Assembly: GCA_007128555.1 (NCBI GenBank)
Contig: SKXF01000136.1
Coordinates: 1-9,712, forward strand
Source of the DNA: Clostridia bacterium
GTDB taxonomy: Bacteria; Bacillota_E; SLMV01; PUMD01
Direction of reading: 5' to 3'
DNA length: 9,712 bases
Below are positions 7,016 to 9,712 of this stretch, one piece after another. The translations under genes and the position numbers were made by a program. The stretch's first letter is position 1; each line of letters begins with the position of its first letter. The notes under the pieces were generated by a model. That model made no database searches and was not told the DNA's origin. It saw only the letters and a list, made by a program, of their open reading frames with translations.

Positions 7016-7885
7016 TCATGCCCTGGTTGCCGCCACCGCCAACCATGGGTCGGCCTCCCCACAGGGTTTCCCGCAGAGATCGCCCCACAGGGTGTCGACT
7101 TCAAACCCGTGTTCATGGAGGAGTTCAGATATGCTCTGTGGGGAGTAGCAGCGTTCCCAGATGCGGTAGACACAGACCTCTCCCCCCTCTTCAATGACCG
7201 CATACTGATCCAGGTATACGTTGGCCTCGGGGTAGTGGAAGGTTGCATCGAGCACCAGGTGCGGCTGCGGACGCCAGAAACCTTCCCCCGCGACCGCCAT
7301 CCAGGATCTGTCGCCATCCACTGAAGCCCGGCAGTAGCCGGTTATCACGTCGAAAACCAGGTGACCACCGGGTTTCAGGGACCTGTGCACCGCCGCCAGG
7401 AGTCGATCGCGGTCCGGGTCCCGTAGAGCTCCCAGCTCTCCGTAGATGATTAGTGCTGCATCAAAGGTTTCGTGCTGGTCCAGGTCGCAGAAATCGCCCA
7501 GCTCATACGAGATGTCCAATCCAAGATCTCTTGCCCTGTTCCTCGCATAGCGGATGGAGTTTTCAGAGCAGTCTATGGCGGTGACTGCGGCCCCGCGCTC
7601 AGTGAATCTCTCCGCATACAGGCCGGGCCCGCAGCCCAGGTCCAATATCTTCGGTTGCGACTGCAGACCGAGGTATTCTGCGAGGTGCTCGACCGTGGCC
7701 TCGACCACTTCCAGGTTTCTGCTGGCGGCGTCGGTTCCCTGGTCCAGGTGAGCCTTCAGCATCTGACGGGATATATGGGGGTCATCCCAGAAGGGCTCGC
7801 ATCCAGGCGCGAATAGCTCAGGCTTATCAAGGATCTCACTGAGTTCTGCGAGGGCCAGGTGGTCCTGTTCCTGCAGCAGCTGCAT
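7016..7885 (-). CDS. Class I SAM-dependent methyltransferase
   Basis: A 289-residue protein with a class I Rossmann methyltransferase domain that transfers a methyl group from S-adenosylmethionine. Motif I is I-L-D-L-G-C-G-P-G at 80-88. The acidic end of strand 2 is Asp105 in A-I-D-C-S-E. L-K-P-G-G-H starts the late post-core motif. About 60 N-terminal residues precede the fold, and a C-terminal stretch of roughly 110 residues (beta strands then a helix) may bind the substrate. The start is set at ATG 7885 because GGAGGA (7893-7898) lies 7 bases upstream; an alternative ATG at 7945 has no SD and would add 20 poorly structured residues. It lies between the rubredoxin and desulfhydrase genes on one strand. 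Substrate cannot be predicted; a small-molecule role is typical of this subgroup. Confidence 0.85.
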   Translation of the reverse strand: MQLLQEQDHLALAELSEILDKPELFAPGCEPFWDDPHISRQMLKAHLDQGTDAASRNLEVVEATVEHLAEYLGLQSQPKILDLGCGPGLYAERFTERGAAVTAIDCSENSIRYARNRARDLGLDISYELGDFCDLDQHETFDAALIIYGELGALRDPDRDRLLAAVHRSLKPGGHLVFDVITGYCRASVDGDRSWMAVAGEGFWRPQPHLVLDATFHYPEANVYLDQYAVIEEGGEVCVYRIWERCYSPQSISELLHEHGFEVDTLWGDLCGKPCGEADPWLAVAATRA

Positions 7886-7892
7886 GTTCCAG

Positions 7893-7902
7893 TCCTCCCT
7901 CC
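7893..7902 (-). promoter_or_regulatory. SD that fixes the methyltransferase start
   Basis: On the minus strand a GGAGGGAGGA stretch ends 7 bases before ATG 7885. It falls inside the longer open frame beginning at 7945, arguing that the frame's first 20 codons are untranslated. Confidence 0.75.
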
Positions 7903-7967
7903 GTCCATCCTGATCATCAGCGATTCCATGGGCCTGCCGCCGCATGGGTCCGCTTCAGGGTAAAAAG

Positions 7968-7990
7968 GCAGCGATTTGTATGTGTGCTGC
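7968..7990 (-). terminator. Weak candidate terminator after the rubredoxin gene
   Basis: On the minus strand GCAGC and GCTGC form a 5-base-pair stem with a 13-base loop, followed by C and five T (7962-7966). It lies 54 bases past the rubredoxin stop. The stem is short, so termination is uncertain. Confidence 0.35.
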
Positions 7991-8035
7991 GCAAAGATGT
8001 GCGTGTTGCACATAAGATCCCGGGCGATTATGTGC
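7980..8035. repeat. Cluster of ATGTGC half-sites in inverted arrangement
   Basis: ATGTGC at 7997-8002 and GCACAT at 8008-8013 form an inverted repeat with a 5-base spacer. GCACATAA at 8008-8015 and TTATGTGC at 8028-8035 form a second, perfect 8-base inverted repeat with a 12-base spacer. The middle copy belongs to both. A looser copy, ATGTGTGC, begins at 7980. The set lies between the rubredoxin stop and the methyltransferase start, on the upstream side of the latter, and may be an operator or competing RNA hairpins. Confidence 0.55.
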
Positions 8036-8044
8036 CCAGGTTGA

Positions 8045-8455
8045 CTACTTCTTGGCGGCACCCCCGTCATCGGTGCGGTAGGATAGGGCTCCGGTGGGGC
8101 ACTCGTCGATCACCCGTTTTATGTCGTCAACATCGGCACCCTGAACATTCACCCACGGCCGTCGTTCAAGGTTGAAGACTCCTGGCAGGCTGCGGGTGCA
8201 GTTGCCGTTGTGATTGCACAGGGCACTTTGCCAGATGATCGTGAGGCCCGGCCGAACGTAATGACGGACTGCCCCTTTAGGCACAGGCTGATCGGCACCT
8301 TCGGCGTCAAACTCGTCGATGGTCACGTCGCATACCGGGCAGCGCCAGCTGCCTGGAAGGTCTTCGAACGGGGTCCGGGGCTTCACCGTTGACTCGGGAT
8401 CCCCTACTTCTGGGTCATAGACATAGTCACACACCTGGCATCGGAACTTCTTCAT
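8045..8455 (-). CDS. Rubredoxin fused to a divergent 4Fe-4S (Fer4_19-like) domain
   Basis: A 136-residue two-domain iron protein, probably a cytoplasmic electron carrier. Residues 1-50 are a classic rubredoxin: C-Q-V-C at 6-9 and C-P-V-C at 39-42 supply the four iron ligands, with the usual Y-V-Y-D-P and T-P-F-E-D-L-P segments between. Residues about 68-127 match the small divergent 4Fe-4S domain seen in YjdI-type proteins (Fer4_19): Cys80, His82 and Cys86 in a C-x-H-x3-C motif, then E-C-P-T-G-A-L with Cys119. Only three cysteines are present in this half, so His82 could be the fourth ligand; that is inference. Start ATG 8455 is chosen because GGGAG (8464-8468) lies 8 bases upstream; an earlier ATG at 8482 has only a poor, close SD and would add nine residues ahead of the fold. 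Electron-transfer partners are not identifiable here. Confidence 0.9.
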   Translation of the reverse strand: MKKFRCQVCDYVYDPEVGDPESTVKPRTPFEDLPGSWRCPVCDVTIDEFDAEGADQPVPKGAVRHYVRPGLTIIWQSALCNHNGNCTRSLPGVFNLERRPWVNVQGADVDDIKRVIDECPTGALSYRTDDGGAAKK

Positions 8456-8734
8456 CCGCAACACTCCCTTCACTGTCAGCATGGTCCTTCTGCAGTGGTT
8501 CTACCCTGCCGGGCGATCCTCCTTCATCGATCCACAGAGTTGCTTCAATGCCTCTGCAAAGGGTCGTAGATCGCCATGACATGCCTGGTGTGATCGACAG
8601 GATGATGGTGTTGGCGGTGGAACAGCAAGATGGCTGTGGGTTGAATCATACAGGCCCATGCCCATGCGCCGTGTATGGGACAAGGGTCCGTACGAAGGGG
8701 CAATCAGAGCAGTACGTTGGATGGAGGTGAGACA
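8456..8734. other. 279-base divergent intergenic region with an imperfect inverted repeat
   Basis: This separates the minus-strand rubredoxin gene from the plus-strand 60-residue ORF, so it should carry both promoters. CATACAGGC at 8647-8655 pairs with GCC-G-TGTATG at 8668-8677 with one bulged base. On the minus strand TATGAT at 8645-8650 resembles a -10 box but lacks a good -35. A minus-strand frame at 8501-8785 is open but has no SD and was not accepted as a gene. Confidence 0.4.
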
Positions 8735-8917
8735 GTGAGCGATGACGAAATCGATCCCATTGGCGATTTTGCCGCCATCAGGCATTACGAGATTATCTCA
8801 ACCATAGTGAGCTGCCAGGGCCGAAAAGGTCCTTCTAAGGGCTTTATGGACGAGCAATATGACTGGCTACTGCAATGGAAGAATGCATGCGAAAAGAACC
8901 GGGGATCGGCCATTTGA
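8735..8917 (+). CDS. Small hypothetical protein, 60 residues
   Basis: A short ORF starting at GTG 8735. Its SD, GGAGGTGA at 8723-8730, is a perfect 8-base match to the usual 16S rRNA 3' end, and the GGAGG core is 7 bases from the start. This is the main reason to call it a gene. The product begins with an acidic segment (S-D-D-E-I-D), followed by probable helices with I-I-S-T-I-V, and ends in a basic, Trp/Cys-containing tail around W-L-L-Q-W-K. It has no signal peptide or membrane segment and only two cysteines. The family is not recognised. It stands alone, divergent from the rubredoxin gene, and is followed by a separate riboswitch unit. It could be a small regulator or an orphan protein. 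Confidence 0.65.
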   Translation: MSDDEIDPIGDFAAIRHYEIISTIVSCQGRKGPSKGFMDEQYDWLLQWKNACEKNRGSAI

Positions 8918-8975
8918 CAGCGATTACCTACGACGACTGCAAGTCCGATATCAACCAATAATATGTCCACCCGTA

Positions 8976-8989
8976 GGAGATGGATCTCC
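8976..8989 (+). terminator. Weak candidate terminator after the small ORF
   Basis: GGAGA and TCTCC form a 5-base-pair stem with a TGGA loop, followed by CTTTG. It lies 58 bases past the small ORF and before the next promoter. The T-run is short. Confidence 0.3.
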
Positions 8990-9018
8990 CTTTGTCGATC
9001 GTGAGCATGGATACGTGG

Positions 9019-9047
9019 TAGAAATCATAATCCTCTTCTGCTAAAAT
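9019..9047 (+). promoter_or_regulatory. Sigma70-like promoter of the riboswitch transcript
   Basis: A -10 box TAAAAT (9042-9047, 5 of 6 consensus) lies 17 bases after TAGAAA (9019-9024, 4 of 6). Transcription would start near 9054, just before the 5' stem of the riboswitch, which supports the call. A second AT-rich element, TATAAC at 9053-9058, lacks a matching -35. Confidence 0.6.
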
Positions 9048-9059
9048 AGCATTATAACA

Positions 9060-9164
9060 GCTTCCTGACCGAGAAGGGCAACCCATTCGAAAGAATGGTT
9101 CGCAAAGCTATGGGTCTAAATCTCCCCCTGAGGGAGCCATGACCGCCAGGCTGCCGAAGCAGGA
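9060..9164 (+). ncRNA. Cyclic-di-GMP-I (GEMM-I) riboswitch aptamer
   Basis: The stretch carries the conserved blocks of the GEMM-I aptamer in order. GGGCAA is at 9076-9081. A CCATTC/GAATGG stem (9083-9088/9093-9098) is capped by a GAAA tetraloop (9089-9092). GCAAAGC is at 9102-9108 and GGGTCTAAA at 9112-9120. A CTCCC/GGGAG hairpin (9122-9126/9132-9136) follows. The 3' block ATGACCGCC, then GGCTGCCG, ends at 9156. GGCA (9077-9080) can pair with TGCC (9152-9155). An outer stem can form as GCTTC (9060-9064)/GAAGC (9156-9160) or TCCTG (9063-9067)/CAGGA (9160-9164). The aptamer binds the second messenger cyclic di-GMP and here should control the exported protein downstream. Identification rests on recalled consensus, but many blocks match. 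Confidence 0.93.
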
Positions 9165-9238
9165 TTTTCTGCATTTGGCTGTTCTCTCATGATTCCCTTA
9201 TTGCCAGGAAGCTGAATCCCACAACTGGAGGAGATGCC

Positions 9239-9277
9239 ATGGTCAAACCAGGCGAGCTTTACTGGCATTGTTCTTGA
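9239..9277 (+). CDS. Putative 12-residue leader ORF
   Basis: ATG at 9239 has a strong GGAGGAG SD at 9226-9232, 6 bases away, and encodes MVKPGELYWHCS before a TGA. It lies between the riboswitch and the exported protein and shares that gene's reading frame, separated by this stop and 12 further codons. It could be a translated leader that affects folding of the downstream platform, or the SD could be chance. Confidence 0.35.
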   Translation: MVKPGELYWHCS

Positions 9278-9298
9278 CCCCGGAGTTTCGAACATCCC

Positions 9299-9306
9299 AA
9301 GGAGGG
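9299..9306 (+). promoter_or_regulatory. SD that fixes the GTG start of the exported protein
   Basis: AAGGAGGG lies 7 bases before GTG 9314. It is partly covered by the predicted GAATCCC pairing. Confidence 0.8.
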
Positions 9307-9313
9307 ATTCGAC

Positions 9314-9712
9314 GTGCCGAGAAGCAATGTGAGTCTGGCAATCGTGGTGGCGCTGTTCATGACGATGGTACTGGTTCTTCCGGCGGCAGCCGCCGCCGGC
9401 GACGCAGTCATGGATGTGTCCACGTATACGTTCATCTATGACTTGCCACACATGATCAACGCGAACGAAGACGTAGAGGTAGAGGTCACCTTCGAGACGG
9501 ATGTGGTGGGTGAGTTCGGGTACGAGGGTGTCCGGTTTGAATTCGAAGTTGCGGAAGCTCCAACGGATGCCACCGTTGTCTTCACCAGTGACGACGGCCA
9601 AGTGGATAAGTTGCTGGCTGAAGGAGAAAGTGGTTTCTGGGGACCCTCGGAGGGCTTTGATCTCCCGGCGGACTACACAGCGACCACGGCCTGGACGTTG
9701 AACTTCAGCGAA
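9314..9712 (+). CDS. Exported protein with signal peptide, 3'-truncated
   Basis: GTG 9314 opens a frame that runs to the window end, so only the first 133 residues are visible. The N-terminus is a clear Sec signal peptide: Arg3, a hydrophobic core at about 6-22 (V-S-L-A-I-V-V-A-L-F and onward), then Pro23 and five alanines at 24-28 with likely cleavage near Ala28. The mature part is acidic and rich in alternating hydrophobic residues, suggesting beta strands, with E-V-E-V-E-V and R-F-E-F-E-V runs and an F-W-G-P-x-x-G-F-D-L-P segment near 110-120. This looks like an Ig-like or surface-layer type domain, but no family is recognised for certain. Its mRNA leader carries a cyclic-di-GMP riboswitch, so it probably belongs to the surface, adhesion or motility functions that cyclic di-GMP governs. 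There is no lipobox cysteine. Confidence 0.85.
   Translation, partial: MPRSNVSLAIVVALFMTMVLVLPAAAAAGDAVMDVSTYTFIYDLPHMINANEDVEVEVTFETDVVGEFGYEGVRFEFEVAEAPTDATVVFTSDDGQVDKLLAEGESGFWGPSEGFDLPADYTATTAWTLNFSE
9380..9399 (+). repeat. Strong GC hairpin inside the signal-peptide coding region
   Basis: CCGGCGGC (9380-9387) pairs perfectly with GCCGCCGG (9392-9399) around an AGCC loop. It overlaps the codons for the proline-alanine run before the cleavage site. It may slow early elongation or simply reflect GC-rich alanine codons. Confidence 0.5.

Larger units (their letters stand above)
9214..9310 (+). promoter_or_regulatory. Putative SD-sequestering expression platform
   Basis: GAATCCC at 9214-9220 is perfectly complementary to GGGATTC at 9304-9310, which overlaps the 3' half of the SD of the final gene. 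An internal hairpin ATGCCA (9234-9239)/TGGCAT (9263-9268) lies between. A competing pairing, GGATT (9162-9166)/AATCC (9215-9219), would use bases of the riboswitch outer stem. No T-run follows any hairpin, so control of translation is more likely than termination. Confidence 0.45.

Noticed and set aside
8501..8785. Minus-strand 94-codon frame in the divergent region
   Set aside because: Its C-terminal part looks mildly protein-like, but it lacks an SD and its start overlaps the better-supported plus-strand ORF.

Overview
The window looks like a chromosomal stretch from a moderately GC-rich bacterium with strong Shine-Dalgarno (SD) sequences and mixed ATG/GTG/TTG starts. A cyclic-di-GMP-I riboswitch, a rubredoxin fusion protein and an exported surface-type protein fit an anaerobic or microaerophilic Bacillota-like (Clostridia-type) organism. 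That placement is an inference and is weak. No rRNA, tRNA, CRISPR array, insertion sequence or phage gene was seen.

Positions 1-5769, plus strand, hold five metabolic genes in one direction: a 5'-truncated NodB-fold (polysaccharide deacetylase-like) protein; an M14 zinc carboxypeptidase translationally coupled to it by an ATGA overlap; a PLP-dependent serine/threonine dehydratase-type enzyme with a TTG start; an ornithine cyclodeaminase/mu-crystallin family enzyme; and a second NodB-fold deacetylase with complete motifs. Together they look like a catabolic cassette for an amide-containing or peptide-like amino compound: hydrolases release an amino acid, a PLP lyase and an NAD-dependent cyclodeaminase-type enzyme process it. 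The dehydratase/cyclodeaminase pairing recalls eutB-eutC of hydroxyectoine use, but the other ectoine genes are absent and the substrate is unknown.

Positions 5807-8455, minus strand, hold three genes convergent with the first block: a D-cysteine desulfhydrase-type enzyme, a class I SAM-dependent methyltransferase, and a rubredoxin fused to a divergent 4Fe-4S domain. For all three, the SD places the start at an internal ATG downstream of the longest open frame. A cluster of inverted ATGTGC half-sites lies between the methyltransferase and rubredoxin genes.

Positions 8456-9712, plus strand, begin with a divergent intergenic region, followed by a 60-residue orphan protein with an excellent SD. 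A 396-base non-coding stretch comes next. It holds a sigma70-like promoter, a well-conserved cyclic-di-GMP-I (GEMM-I) riboswitch, a possible SD-sequestering expression platform and a 12-codon leader ORF. It leads into a GTG-started secreted protein that is cut off by the window end. This riboswitch-controlled exported protein is the most informative regulatory system in the window.
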